This document shows, piece by piece, positions 47,684 to 57,427 of a stretch of DNA of 64,000 nucleotides. Each line of letters begins with the position of its first letter. Position 1 is the first letter of the stretch. The notes under the pieces are model-generated. The model did no database searches and was not told where the DNA came from. It saw only the letters and a list, made by a program, of their open reading frames with translations. This DNA is from Sclerotiophoma versabilis (lineage: Eukaryota; Ascomycota; Dothideomycetes; Pleosporales; Didymellaceae), in NCBI GenBank assembly GCA_012274445.1, contig JAAROD010000049.1, forward strand, positions 992,001 to 1,056,000, in the 5' to 3' direction. The translations under genes were made by a program, and so were the position numbers.

Positions 47684-48733
47684 TTACATCTCCATCTCCA
47701 TCTCCATCTCCATGTTCATTTCTACCACTGAATCATAGTAAGTTGATTTGTCTTTGCTAAGCTGTCTTGGCTTTTTGACCCTCGATGTTGCTGGTTTCGG
47801 CACCTCTGTCTTAGCTACTGCGTTCACTGCATTTGAGTACTTGCACTTGGCCAACCCACACAGACATTGCCCATCCCGGAAGTAGTCCTCTCCATAGTCG
47901 ATGGTGATTTGCTCACCTGCAGCAATACGTTTTGTCGCTCTGAGCACGAGCACCCTTTCCTTGCCAACCCTCTGGTCAGAGATATTCGCATTGTTTTCAC
48001 AGCTATGATTGCAGAACCTCACGTAGTTCCCGCAGTGCTCGGCGTCGATATACGCAACTTGTCCACCTGTCTTCTCAAATTCTGGGCCGATGAAAACTTC
48101 GTGGCAGTAGTCTGTGTTGCTGGTTCGTGTAGGAATCAACTCACCAAGGTATGCACCAAGGATGTCGCCCTTCTCCCATCTTATCTTCGAGTATAGACCG
48201 CAGCCCATACCAGGCGTAACAGCAACCCTTCGGATCTCGAACCGCTTCTCCCATCCGGCGGCGCCGGTAAGCCATTCACTAAATGTGTGACCGCATTCCT
48301 CTTCAACACAGAAAATACCGTCAGGCAGTCCTGTTTCTTGCCAGCAGAACTTACCAAGACATCCACGGTCGACTAGTTCACCGTTTTTTCTATAGATTTG
48401 CTTAGCTCTGTGGGTCTCGTCCATACCATCAAGCATGAAATATGTGTGCATCAGCTGCGATGCACTTGTGGGTGGCCAAAGTCCATAGTAATTCGCAGGC
48501 CGAGGTACGTTTCGCCATTTCTGAGGGTCAAATCGTAGAGCCGTTATCACCCTGGGAGGATAAGTATAGTCCATAGACGCTGGATCACTAATATTGACGA
48601 TGGGCTGTCTAGTACCGTCTGTTGCGTAGAAGTACTTGTCCTGGGCGGTTGGCTCTGACGGACACGGACCGTAGTCATATGGTTTAAATCGCAGCGTCGG
48701 AGAGCGTCCTGAGCGTCGTGTTGCGACTGGCAT
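47684..48733 (-). CDS. SET-domain protein (putative lysine methyltransferase)
   Basis: Intronless from the first ATG (48733), 349 aa; the open frame extends nine codons further with no ATG. A Cys-containing region (about residues 120-160) precedes the SET domain (about 163-285). The SET domain has GMGCGLYSK, then NYVRFCNHSC at 236-245 (the SAM-binding and pseudoknot motif), QITIDYGEDYF, and a post-SET CLCGLAKC that would bind zinc with the NHSC Cys. The layout is closest to the SUV39/Dim-5-like class, but a classic nine-Cys pre-SET is missing, so the substrate is unknown. The C-terminus ends in a Met-Glu repeat coded by a CTCCAT hexanucleotide tract. Confidence 0.88.
   Translation of the reverse strand: MPVATRRSGRSPTLRFKPYDYGPCPSEPTAQDKYFYATDGTRQPIVNISDPASMDYTYPPRVITALRFDPQKWRNVPRPANYYGLWPPTSASQLMHTYFMLDGMDETHRAKQIYRKNGELVDRGCLGKFCWQETGLPDGIFCVEEECGHTFSEWLTGAAGWEKRFEIRRVAVTPGMGCGLYSKIRWEKGDILGAYLGELIPTRTSNTDYCHEVFIGPEFEKTGGQVAYIDAEHCGNYVRFCNHSCENNANISDQRVGKERVLVLRATKRIAAGEQITIDYGEDYFRDGQCLCGLAKCKYSNAVNAVAKTEVPKPATSRVKKPRQLSKDKSTYYDSVVEMNMEMEMEMEM
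47687..47713 (-). repeat. Coding hexanucleotide repeat (ATGGAG)n
   Basis: Four and a half tandem copies of ATGGAG at the 3' end of the SET gene encode alternating Met-Glu immediately before the stop. Units are identical, so the tract is probably length-variable. Confidence 0.9.
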
Positions 48734-50215
48734 TGTAAGTGTGTTGTTGTTACTTGTCACTTACCGACTGCTCCAGGTGCTGATTTATGCATATTGCAGG
48801 TACGCCATTGAAAACAGTATGTATCCTTGTGCAACATACAATGCTGCATTGGTATTCAAAGTAAAATAGAAGAAACCAAGGGGTGTACCTGCTGAACAAT
48901 GCTATTGTGCGTTGAGTCAGTGAACTCGACTTCTTTGATTGCGACTTGAACGGATGCCACAAGAAGATGGCGTATTTCTGAAATTTCCGTGATTGTCCGA
49001 TATAGCCAACAAGTAAAATTGCAGGAGTATTATTGAACTCGCTGAATAGGGTGTTGTTGATGAAACTAAGCCCCCGTTGCGCTATATAAAATCCCCAGTG
49101 CACAATGTCGATGAGGATGAACCGGGCTACTTTCAACACTACAGTCAACATCTCTGACTCTCAGACCAATGATGAATCCATTGTGAATGTGAATTTTCGT
49201 ATTCCTGACTTCATAGCTATGGACATCGTATTGTAATGATTCTACCACGTCACGTCGGTGGAGGGAAGCATAACAGTCAATACACGTCAGACTGAATGGG
49301 ACCTGCAAAGACTCTATCCTCATGATGTTGTCTTATCTGTAGTGTGCCAGCCGAGGCTGTTTTCAAGGACATATGGTGGGAATCTACGCCCTTCAGCTCG
49401 ACCTGGTAGGGTTCGTACTCTTCTTGTTATTTTGCGCCTTGATCAACAGAATGTATAGCCGCGGCTGCCGCAGAAAGCACTGTGCATACGATTCGTCTAC
49501 TAGAAAAGACCCAAATCATTCAAAGCAAAGCAGCAACTTGGCGAAGCTCCCAGAGGAAGAGAAATAGCTTGAGACAACAAATCAGGTGACAAAATCTATA
49601 GTAGTCTACACCTGCAAAGCATCATAAAGTCAACTTGACTAACTACATTTCTCGGCAAAATAGAGAACAGTTAGCTCTTCTGTGCTTACCTGGCGGACGT
49701 TCAGTCGTGCCTTCACTTGCTGGTCGGTGCGTGGGTTAGAGCACATAGCACATTACATCTTTCTGTTTACATCTACCACAGCCTTTACTACCTGCAACAT
49801 CTACTTGAGTTCACGATCTACAAACTCTTGCGAGGATACACAAAGATCACCACCGAGACGAAGCGTGCAGTCACGGAACGCGTAATGCACGAAATGAAGC
49901 AGCCGAAGAGGAAACGAACATTGCGGGACACAGACATTGGAATCCTTCCAAACCGACTCTGTATTTGCCCTGTCATCCAATAAAGATTTTAAAGACCCCA
50001 CCCAGATGATCTCAGTTGACTCAATCCGGAGCTGTGGATATGCTGGGGACCAGCAGCAACTACTCTGCGGTATGCACCTATTTGGCGCGCGATGACATTC
50101 ATCCACAGTATCGATGGGTGGGTATGACTGCATTGCTTCGAAAGCGGTATCTATAAAGAACCAAGTCGATCGTGTTGCTCGTGGGTATCATCTATCGTGA
50201 AGCTTCTTAATCAAA
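48734..50215. other. Intergenic, 1.5 kb
   Basis: No supported gene. The best frame is a 64-codon ATG frame at 49373..49567 with one hydrophobic segment (VGFVLFLLFCALI) and a basic tail. It has no known homologue and is left uncalled. Confidence 0.4.
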
Positions 50216-51856
50216 TCATCTCCTCCTAGCAGCCATACTCTCGACATTGTTTGCATGTGCCAGCAGATACTTGCAACACGTTAGCGTGTACTTACACGCC
50301 TTCGTCCAGCTCTCCTCTTTATTTAGCGCCAACTTGATACTTTGGTCATGGATGCGATCTTTGCGTATCTCGTATGGCATTTTGACGCCTGGCCCTCCCA
50401 TGCCTACGCGCAAGCTACTTCCAGCATCAACCCCTTGGTTTTCGACAAATTCGCCAAGCTGTCGTAAGCACTCGAGGAACGCAACCATGGCGGTGTCGAA
50501 CTTTCGGTGCAGGAAGCCGAAGTTGATGGGGAAGTCACCTGATGAATAGAGCTCAAGACGTTGCTTCTGAACATTGGGTGAACTGGCTATGGAGGCTCGT
50601 GTATCGGCGATAGAAGCACCGTTCTTGACTTCGTGCTTCAGGATCGTCGAGGTAGAACCCATGGGAGAGAGTTCGTAGTTCTGGAACTTGTAGCCTAGAC
50701 GCTCGGCGAGTGTGGCGAGAAGAAGGCAGGTCTGACCCCATGCGGCATTGATCTCGGGCCAGTCAACGTATGGGTGTGGCAGCCGGCCAAGACGAAGACC
50801 ATTAATAGTGGCGAAATGGTTGTCGTGCGTTATGTTGAACGTGTCGTTATAGACGCTTCTTCGTTGGAGCTGGTTTAAGATTTGTGTGTCGTGAGCGTGT
50901 CGTGCTGTGAGAGCATCGCGCTCATCTTGAAACTCTGTCAAGGTAGAATTGAAGGCGTTCCTACCTCTCCAAAAATCCTCTTCTTCCTGATCGAGCTGAC
51001 GGGCTTCTGCTTCAAGGGCGGCCAACTGTGCATCTAACTCCACCTTTTCTGCTTCTAGCTTCTCAAGATTAGCGATCGCTGCGGCCTCAGCCTTCTGAGC
51101 TGCCTTCAAAGCTGCATCAGCTGCCTTGACCTCCTCGGCACTGGGGACGTCTGTATTGGCACGGCGGAGATAGTCTACGTATGCGTCGCGTTCCCGTGTA
51201 GCTACACCGAGTCGCTTCTGTAGGCCATCTACAAGCAGCTCCGTGCACTCAACACATATTGGATGGTCAATGTCTGAGCGCGCAGACAGTATCTCAAACA
51301 TCCGTTGTGTAGTCTCCAAGCCATCTGCTAGGCTCGCTCCGCCGGCTGTCCCTGAACTCACGGTAACACTTGCTCGTCTCGATGGCTCAGGTGCACTGGG
51401 TTGTGTCTGCGTCGAGTCTGCCGGTTGCTGCTGGTCTGGACTGCGTACTAGTGCGGGTGGACGCTCTGGTGGATCCATCATGGATTCGGACATGTGCACG
51501 TTGACGAAGGACATGGCAGGGTTCTGACCGCCATGCTGAAATCTTGAAGAAGGTACATTGCGCTTGAATGTGGGGTTCCTCGCGGATTGAATCGCTGTCT
51601 CGTAGGTTTGGTGTCTAGAGGAGGGATATGTGGGGCGCGATTGGCGAGGAGGGTTGTTCTTCTGGGTTTGCTGCTGAGCTGTAACAGTCGAGTCTGGACC
51701 AAATGTCAGCGGAGGAAAGGAGACAGAGGTCTGGCTGCGTATACCAGTCAGAAGCTTGAAAGCTGCAGGGTTGAGCTGGTCGATGGAGGCATCGATGTCA
51801 ATGGGTGTTCGGCATTTCTGGCAGTACAAGCCGTGGCTCTTCTTGTCGCTCGCCAT
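50216..51856 (-). CDS. ATG6: Beclin-1 homologue Atg6/Vps30
   Basis: Intronless, 546 aa. This subunit of the Vps34 PI3-kinase complexes is needed for autophagosome formation (complex I) and for vacuolar protein sorting (complex II). The N-terminus has the conserved LYCQKCRTPI motif (residues 10-19) and a disordered Gln/Pro/Ser-rich stretch containing a BH3-like neighbourhood. A second CxxC is at HPICVECTE. A long coiled coil follows (about 210-315, rich in EKLEAEKVELDAQLAALEAE). The C-terminal conserved BARA domain contains LPHPYVDWPEINAAWGQTCL and NFGFLHRKFDTAM. Length and order match fungal Atg6. It is divergent from SCM3. Confidence 0.95.
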   Translation of the reverse strand: MASDKKSHGLYCQKCRTPIDIDASIDQLNPAAFKLLTGIRSQTSVSFPPLTFGPDSTVTAQQQTQKNNPPRQSRPTYPSSRHQTYETAIQSARNPTFKRNVPSSRFQHGGQNPAMSFVNVHMSESMMDPPERPPALVRSPDQQQPADSTQTQPSAPEPSRRASVTVSSGTAGGASLADGLETTQRMFEILSARSDIDHPICVECTELLVDGLQKRLGVATRERDAYVDYLRRANTDVPSAEEVKAADAALKAAQKAEAAAIANLEKLEAEKVELDAQLAALEAEARQLDQEEEDFWRGRNAFNSTLTEFQDERDALTARHAHDTQILNQLQRRSVYNDTFNITHDNHFATINGLRLGRLPHPYVDWPEINAAWGQTCLLLATLAERLGYKFQNYELSPMGSTSTILKHEVKNGASIADTRASIASSPNVQKQRLELYSSGDFPINFGFLHRKFDTAMVAFLECLRQLGEFVENQGVDAGSSLRVGMGGPGVKMPYEIRKDRIHDQSIKLALNKEESWTKACKYTLTCCKYLLAHANNVESMAARRR

Positions 51857-52189
51857 GGTGTTATTGCCTGCTTCCTTGCATGCCGTGTTTTGGGTGAAGA
51901 GAGGTAGTACTGTTGGCTATGATTCCGAAGCTTGAAGCTCGGAGCAGTCGGCCATTTGACGTGCATCATCTGCCCCATGCAGGCGATCATTAGCTCCCGT
52001 CGACGCCCCACTTCAACGCGAGGGGAAGTCGCGTCCCAGCCTCTGTTTCGCGTTTCTGGCTCGTGCTCCCTTTAGAAACAGTCCCCACCAAGTATCGACG
52101 ACAAACGCTTCCCAAGACAGCAATATCGGCTTGTCGCGCACCGCTCAGGCCGTACGGGCTTCCGTTTCCCAGTTGCCGCGATCATCACC
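51857..52189. promoter_or_regulatory. ATG6/SCM3 bidirectional promoter
   Basis: 333 bp between divergent start codons. No known element was recognised. Confidence 0.5.
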
Positions 52190-54310
52190 ATGGGCCCCCC
52201 GGCGAAGCGATTGCGCATCCTTCAATCTGTCGAAGTGGACGAGACAAACCCCGATTACATCGCAGCGAAGCAGAAACAACAACAAAAACTCAAGAGCAGG
52301 TTCGAATCCATCATCGATAAATACGGAGGAATGCACGAGTCGATGAGCGACGAAATTGACTTCAAGACGGGCAAAGTCGTGGTGGACCGGGGCCATCTTC
52401 GAAGGGTACAGCGACACATGATGCGAGAGGGACCGACATTGGTGGACAACTTCCTCGACTCCGCATTCGAGCAGGACCATGAATCAGAGGAAGACGAGCA
52501 GCAAGTCCAGTCTGAGGACGAGTTGGCCCCTACTCAGACACAGAAGAGAAAGAGGGACAGCGTGGAGAATAGAGGGGAGACTGCGCAGACGTCAGATCAA
52601 CAAGATATGGCCCTGGTCAGGTCACCACCCCAGGCTGCGCCGACAGCATTGGCACATGGAAATGCGCTCCAAACACCAAACAGACCAGATCCAACTACGT
52701 ATCTTTACCAACAGATTCAACAGACCCCACTCGATCAACAGACGCAAGCGGCGTTATTTGCCAACTTGAATCAGACTATTGCGCAGGCTGTACAACAAGC
52801 TGTCATGCCATTACTCGGCATTCTTCAGAATACACCAAACGGACAGGCTGCACAAGCTCTCTTCCCTGTACCATCCCCTCAGCTACCAGCGACCGACAAT
52901 GTTAGACCAGCGGCGGATCCAAAATGGTACTTCCCGCCTATATCAGCTGCTAAAGAAACGACACGAAGCGAATACCAGAAGTTCTCTCCACCCATAGTTG
53001 AGGAAGCGCCACCACTTATCGAGGGTCGTGTCGATGCTAGCTCGCCTCTTGTCCTTCGTCGAAGAAGTCCGAAAGTCCATGTTCAGAGGCGCCAAAGTTC
53101 ATTGAAGAGAAAACGGAGCTCTCAAGTATTAGAAGCAAGTGTTGAAAGACCACAAAGCTCACACTCGCTGCCTGCGCTCTGTAATAACGTCTGTCCTTGC
53201 CCGGGCGCAGATCCTCTTGTTGACACCACGCCTGATTGCAAAGCCAAACGAAACAGGTCAAATCGCAAATATCATTTTACGGAAGAGGACGATATAGATA
53301 TCACCGAGAGAAGGGGAATACACAATATTTCCTTTAAGGAGATCAAGGCTAGCAAAGCAAAATGGTCGGGCTGGCCTCTCAGCGCATTCTACAACCATTG
53401 GCAAAACCACCTAAAGGACAAAAGCCTTCAATTGCGGGACACACCGAGAACGGATTTGAAGGCACGGCACGACACATCATTACCTCCGGAACACGAAGAG
53501 CAATTTTTCTCGAGCAAAGAGATTCCAGAAACATCGTCGGCTGAATATCGCCTACCCACACCAAGTTCCCTAGAACAGGATGACACCCATGTCGAGAGAG
53601 CATTGATACCATCAAGTTCACACTTTGACGATGACGAACTCGAACTTCTCTCCCTAGCCGGCGCCGATATCAGCGACGTAGTCCCCTCGCATACCTCCCA
53701 TCATGCAGACGACACTTACCCTACACCCGACGAGCCACTTCCCTCGGTCGAAGGCGCCGAGTTTCGTAACGAAGACGAACTGCAATTCGAAATGCTCAAG
53801 ACTGAGGAGTCTCCCACCCCTGAGCCTACCCTCCCGAAAGTTCTCCCTAGTACAATTCCTGAGACTCAGGAGTCAGTCGTCGTCTCTTCCCCAAGCCAGA
53901 CACGAAAGGCCAACTCCAAGTCCAAAGCTAAGCCTGTGATTATTTACCGTGCCGCGTCAGATTCCTCTGATGATCTCGACCTCATTGGTGCGAATGATGA
54001 ACCAACAACACCACGCGTCCGCATCAAACGAGAACCCTTAACCCCCCAAGCGAGTAAGATCCTCTGCAGCTCACCCATACGTAAGACACCAAGACCTGTA
54101 CCGCAATCTTCGGACATGACAATCAAGTCAACCGGGAAGCTGGACAGGAGAGCATATCTGAAAGTGGTGAAGCAGGGATGGACGCGGGCCAAAGGGAGGT
54201 TGTCTGGTTCGCAGAAGAGAAGAATAAGCTCTAATACTTTTTCAACCCCATGGAAGGGGGCGCAGGTGGAGGTTGAAGTCGGAGATAGTGAGGATGAATT
54301 GGCCGTGTGA
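52190..54310 (+). CDS. SCM3: Centromeric histone chaperone Scm3 with Myb-like domain
   Basis: Intronless, 706 aa; the ATG lies in a good context (CATCACCATGG). The Scm3/HJURP signature lies at residues 33-72: KLKSRFESIIDKYGG, then SDEIDFKTGKVVVDRGHL. In yeasts this segment binds and deposits the centromeric H3 variant CENP-A. The middle region is disordered and Gln/Pro-rich. A Myb/SANT-like segment lies at about 360-408 (KYHFTEEDDIDI, then FKEIKASKAKWSGWPLSAFY, then WQNHLK). The acidic tail ends EVGDSEDELAV. Fusion of Scm3 to DNA-binding modules is known in filamentous fungi. The nuclear/centromere location is inferred. This gene is often left as hypothetical because only about 40 residues are conserved. 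Confidence 0.88.
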   Translation: MGPPAKRLRILQSVEVDETNPDYIAAKQKQQQKLKSRFESIIDKYGGMHESMSDEIDFKTGKVVVDRGHLRRVQRHMMREGPTLVDNFLDSAFEQDHESEEDEQQVQSEDELAPTQTQKRKRDSVENRGETAQTSDQQDMALVRSPPQAAPTALAHGNALQTPNRPDPTTYLYQQIQQTPLDQQTQAALFANLNQTIAQAVQQAVMPLLGILQNTPNGQAAQALFPVPSPQLPATDNVRPAADPKWYFPPISAAKETTRSEYQKFSPPIVEEAPPLIEGRVDASSPLVLRRRSPKVHVQRRQSSLKRKRSSQVLEASVERPQSSHSLPALCNNVCPCPGADPLVDTTPDCKAKRNRSNRKYHFTEEDDIDITERRGIHNISFKEIKASKAKWSGWPLSAFYNHWQNHLKDKSLQLRDTPRTDLKARHDTSLPPEHEEQFFSSKEIPETSSAEYRLPTPSSLEQDDTHVERALIPSSSHFDDDELELLSLAGADISDVVPSHTSHHADDTYPTPDEPLPSVEGAEFRNEDELQFEMLKTEESPTPEPTLPKVLPSTIPETQESVVVSSPSQTRKANSKSKAKPVIIYRAASDSSDDLDLIGANDEPTTPRVRIKREPLTPQASKILCSSPIRKTPRPVPQSSDMTIKSTGKLDRRAYLKVVKQGWTRAKGRLSGSQKRRISSNTFSTPWKGAQVEVEVGDSEDELAV

Positions 54311-54567
54311 GAAGTAATGTATACAACATCCATATATGCTATGACGCTAGTGCCGTGTTGGTCCCAAAAAGATACTATGTACCATGCATGCGCAGTACTG
54401 GTTGGCAGTCGGGCGCGGTATTCAAAGGGATAGGAGTGCGGTTGTGCTGGTACACAACGCGTCGTGTCCGCGCTATGTCTAGGACGTGGACAAAACGGCG
54501 AGTGTGGGATTTTGTACCGTTTATATATATTATTTAATTTGACCATTGATCATGAATAAATAAAAGC

Positions 54568-54650
54568 GGGTCGGTAACTCAGCGGTAGAGTGTGGGATTG
54601 CAGTCTTTAAGATCATCCTGAAGTCACCGGTTCGATCCCGGTTCGGCCCT
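54568..54650 (+). tRNA. tRNA-Cys (GCA) with 11-nt intron
   Basis: The cloverleaf folds by eye. The acceptor is GGGTCGG with TCGGCCC and discriminator T; the D stem is ACTC/GAGT. The anticodon stem is TGGGA/TCCTG with two wobble pairs, with anticodon GCA at 54600-54602. The variable loop is AAGTC, and the T arm is ACCGG-TTCGATC-CCGGT. An intron (54604..54614) sits one base 3' of the anticodon, the canonical site. U73 supports cysteine. The mature tRNA is 72 nt before CCA addition. Confidence 0.92.
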
Positions 54651-54660
54651 TTTTTTTTTT
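54651..54660 (+). terminator. Pol III terminator of tRNA-Cys
   Basis: A run of ten T residues directly after the discriminator base, a typical RNA polymerase III stop. Confidence 0.9.
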
Positions 54661-54810
54661 GGCTTTCTTTTGCCCTTTGTGCAATCTAGAGCTGGAGCTA
54701 CCCTTTTCACTATTTGTTTTGATGCGCCGTTGCTTCGCTTGCGAGTGGGTCGCAGAAAGGCTCCACTTTGACTACATACACGATCTTCACGACCAAATAT
54801 CGAAGTCGGA

Positions 54811-55386
54811 TTATTCGATCTCAAACTCGTCAGAGAAGAAGTCCACAACACCGTTCACTGCATGTTCAGTCCCCAGCGCACCTTCAAGCCTGCTCATGCA
54901 CTCTTCGTCGCCGTCTTTAGCTCCCAGCGCGAGAAGCATAAGCTCCTTCAGACTACCGGCGACATCAGTGACTGAGATGACTTGACTTTCGTTCAGTGGT
55001 ATTTCGGCGGTGCAGAAGGGCAGAAGTGTCGTGACCACGCTTGTCACTGCTACATTTTGCTGTCTCGAGGGTCCGTAAGGTGCCATGGTGTCATAGGAGG
55101 GATGTGCAGACCGTGCTTGCATTTGGGGACGCTGATGTTGGTGCTGAGATTGCTGACGTCCCTGCTGCTGCTGCTGTTGCTGATGATGAAATTGTCCGAT
55201 AGACTGCCCGTAATCGTTCCTCGTGGGGAAGGGAATCATCCTCGGACGGCAATCGGTAGGTCCGTCGACCTGACCGTATGTAGCATGCTGTAGGGTAGTC
55301 GTCGTGTGGGATACTGAGATTGGTACACTACGAATTCGATTCGATAGCCCCTTGTCTGCAGAAACAGGAGCTTGATAGTACGTCAT
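54811..55386 (-). CDS. Hypothetical polyQ/His protein
   Basis: The open frame from its first ATG (55386) encodes 191 aa. The N-terminal half is polar and ends in a Gln/His-rich run (FHHQQQQQQQGRQQSQHQHQ). The C-terminal 75 residues look folded and conserved-like: VTSVVTTLLPFCTAEIPLNE, VTDVAGSLKELMLLALGAKD, then an acidic end (VVDFFSDEFEIE). No family is recognised. The open frame continues 12 codons upstream of the ATG without a start, so an additional 5' exon is possible. Confidence 0.6.
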   Translation of the reverse strand: MTYYQAPVSADKGLSNRIRSVPISVSHTTTTLQHATYGQVDGPTDCRPRMIPFPTRNDYGQSIGQFHHQQQQQQQGRQQSQHQHQRPQMQARSAHPSYDTMAPYGPSRQQNVAVTSVVTTLLPFCTAEIPLNESQVISVTDVAGSLKELMLLALGAKDGDEECMSRLEGALGTEHAVNGVVDFFSDEFEIE

Positions 55387-56038
55387 TGTAGTGTTAGTTT
55401 CTACGGAGGTATGTGTTGACACTTGTCGTGACCTGTCCTAGCCGTACTGATGAGTTATGAGCACGTTACAAGGCGGTGAAGGCCTAACATACGGCCAATG
55501 TTGTGGGCTGAAAGGGTTGGTTGGGAGCCAGGTGACGCCAAAAGGATTTAAAGGTTTCGCAGTCGAAAACTGTTCGGCCGAATGGGAGAAAGGCTTTGGC
55601 GAGGGTGCACTTGGGTCGTGAGAGGACTGTCGGAGGATATAGGTCAAGGAAGCCAAGGCACGTGGCCGATCGGAAGAGGAAAGAGCGACTGGTAAGTCCC
55701 CTAGCCTTACTCTGATAGCGAGGCGTGCTCTTGATGGATATAACGGTCGCACTCTGATAATAACCATTTAAGTGCTTATCTTGTTCTGCTTTTGAGCCTA
55801 TTTGTCCAGGTGGCTGATCTGGGATAGAATACATATCGTACATCTAGTACAACAACAATTATGCAGCGCCTTTCTATCATCCTTCTATAATTATAATGGG
55901 TATCATGAGAGGAGAAAGTATATACAGCATGTGACGCAGAACTGTACAATATTCGTTGGGGTCAGCCTCGCCGAATCGAAGCAAGTCGAGTTAATAGGAA
56001 CCTAACCAGCTCTCAGATCATCAGAGTGAGGCTGAACT
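55387..56038. other. Intergenic, 650 bp
   Basis: Overlapping short frames without ATG or protein-like composition. Nothing supported. Confidence 0.5.
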
Positions 56039-56901
56039 TCAGTGCTGAGGTTGGTCGTCTTCTGACGTTGAGTGCCCTTGGGAAAGGCCCGATGCTTGCG
56101 TAGCCGTTAAATTAGTTGGGCTTGAAGGCTTTTCCGCTTCTGCCTGCTCTCTTAGCCTTTTGGCCTCCTTCTCCTTTGCAACAGCTATCTTGGCCTCAGC
56201 TCGGCGTTCCTCCTCCGTTTTCTGGTGCTCGGCAACCCCGCTTCCTCTCCAGAAGCTAAGCAACTTTCCTTGTTGTACAGGATCGGGCTGCTTCTTTCTT
56301 AGCTCCTCAAGCTCGCTCTTGACCGTCTTCAGCTCAACCTGTAGTTCTTCAAGATCTTCGTGAATATCGTCACGGGCATTCTTGGCCTTCCTCCTTTGCC
56401 GCCACTGCTCGAACACAATGACGCTTATGCCAACAGCGAAGATGAACGCCTCGGCAACAAAGTTGGCGCCGGTCTCGATGGCCTTCTGTTCGGAGAGTGG
56501 TCGAATTCGTGGCTTGAATTTCTCCTCCGTTCTCTTTTTAATGTCCTCCTTCTCTTTCTCTGTCATTTCTTCTTCAGCTTTCATCTCCGCTTCTGTCTTG
56601 ACCGTTGGCGTTGCATGTTTCTCTCGCGCAGCCTTGGCCGCTGCCACTTCTTTCTTGATTTGCCGGTCGATTATGGCAGGATCTTGCAACAGGCCAAGGC
56701 GCATCCTCATATCGACTCGATGGATCTTTTGTGCAAAGGCTACACATATTCTGCGGAAACGTTCGTGTTCGTGGGCATTGCGCTTGATGGCATTCTACAC
56801 AGTGTGAGCCGTCGTCCGAGCAGTCAAAAGCTGAAACCCACGGCCATAGGCTTTGCCAGTGTCCTCACGAACAGCGAGGTGATCTTCAATGTGAGAGACA
56901 T
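56039..56901 (-). CDS. OPA3-like mitochondrial protein
   Basis: Two exons on the minus strand, 56901..56842 and 56794..56039, 271 aa. The 47-nt intron (GTGGGT...TGTAG) joins LFVRTLAKPMA to NAIKRNAHEHERFRRICVAF, the diagnostic start of the OPA3 family (residues 10-40). A hydrophobic segment (FVAEAFIFAVGISVIVFEQW) lies mid-protein and is followed by a coiled coil (DDIHEDLEELQVELKTVKSE). The Lys/Glu/Ala-rich tail is longer than in animal OPA3. Family members associate with the mitochondrial inner or outer membrane and affect morphology; the biochemical role is unsettled. An acidic/basic charged insertion (about 75-105) is typical of filamentous fungi. Confidence 0.92.
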
Positions 56902-57427
56902 GCTGGGCTAGGCAGAAGAGCTATAATAATGCTACGAGAGGCAATTGACGTGGAATAGGATGTTCATAGCAGTCGCATTAAAGTCGTGTGTGTTGCAATG
57001 TTGATGCGCTGATTGCAGAGATCTTGACAGTCAGAAACGAGCGTGTGGAGAGATGATGGCTGTTTTGAAGCTGCCTGAAGTTCCGCAGCTCGGAAATTCT
57101 CCCAGGCCGACGTCACTGCGCTTGCCATGAGTAGACTGCGGACAACAGTAAAGCATGGGCACTGATAGAGATAATGACTAAGCAGAAGCTGCGAGCGACT
57201 TCGATGCTGTTAATGCTAGCTATGAATTATGTGAGGCTGGTCTACAGAAAGTGCGTCATGGGATGAAGCCGAAGCACGCGCAGACTTGGCAGTGACAGGG
57301 ATGCTGAGCTCTGGCATGGCAACGGCAACGGGCTAAACAACTTAGCTGTTTGTTTAGCCCGGTCCCGAACTCCAACACAAGCGCTCACGCCTCCACGGCA
57401 TTCGACATTCGACCGCCCGATTTTGGA
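56902..57427. promoter_or_regulatory. OPA3-like/polo kinase divergent promoter
   Basis: 526 bp between divergent starts. The kinase frame stays open upstream to about 57308, but it has no ATG before 57428. Confidence 0.5.
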
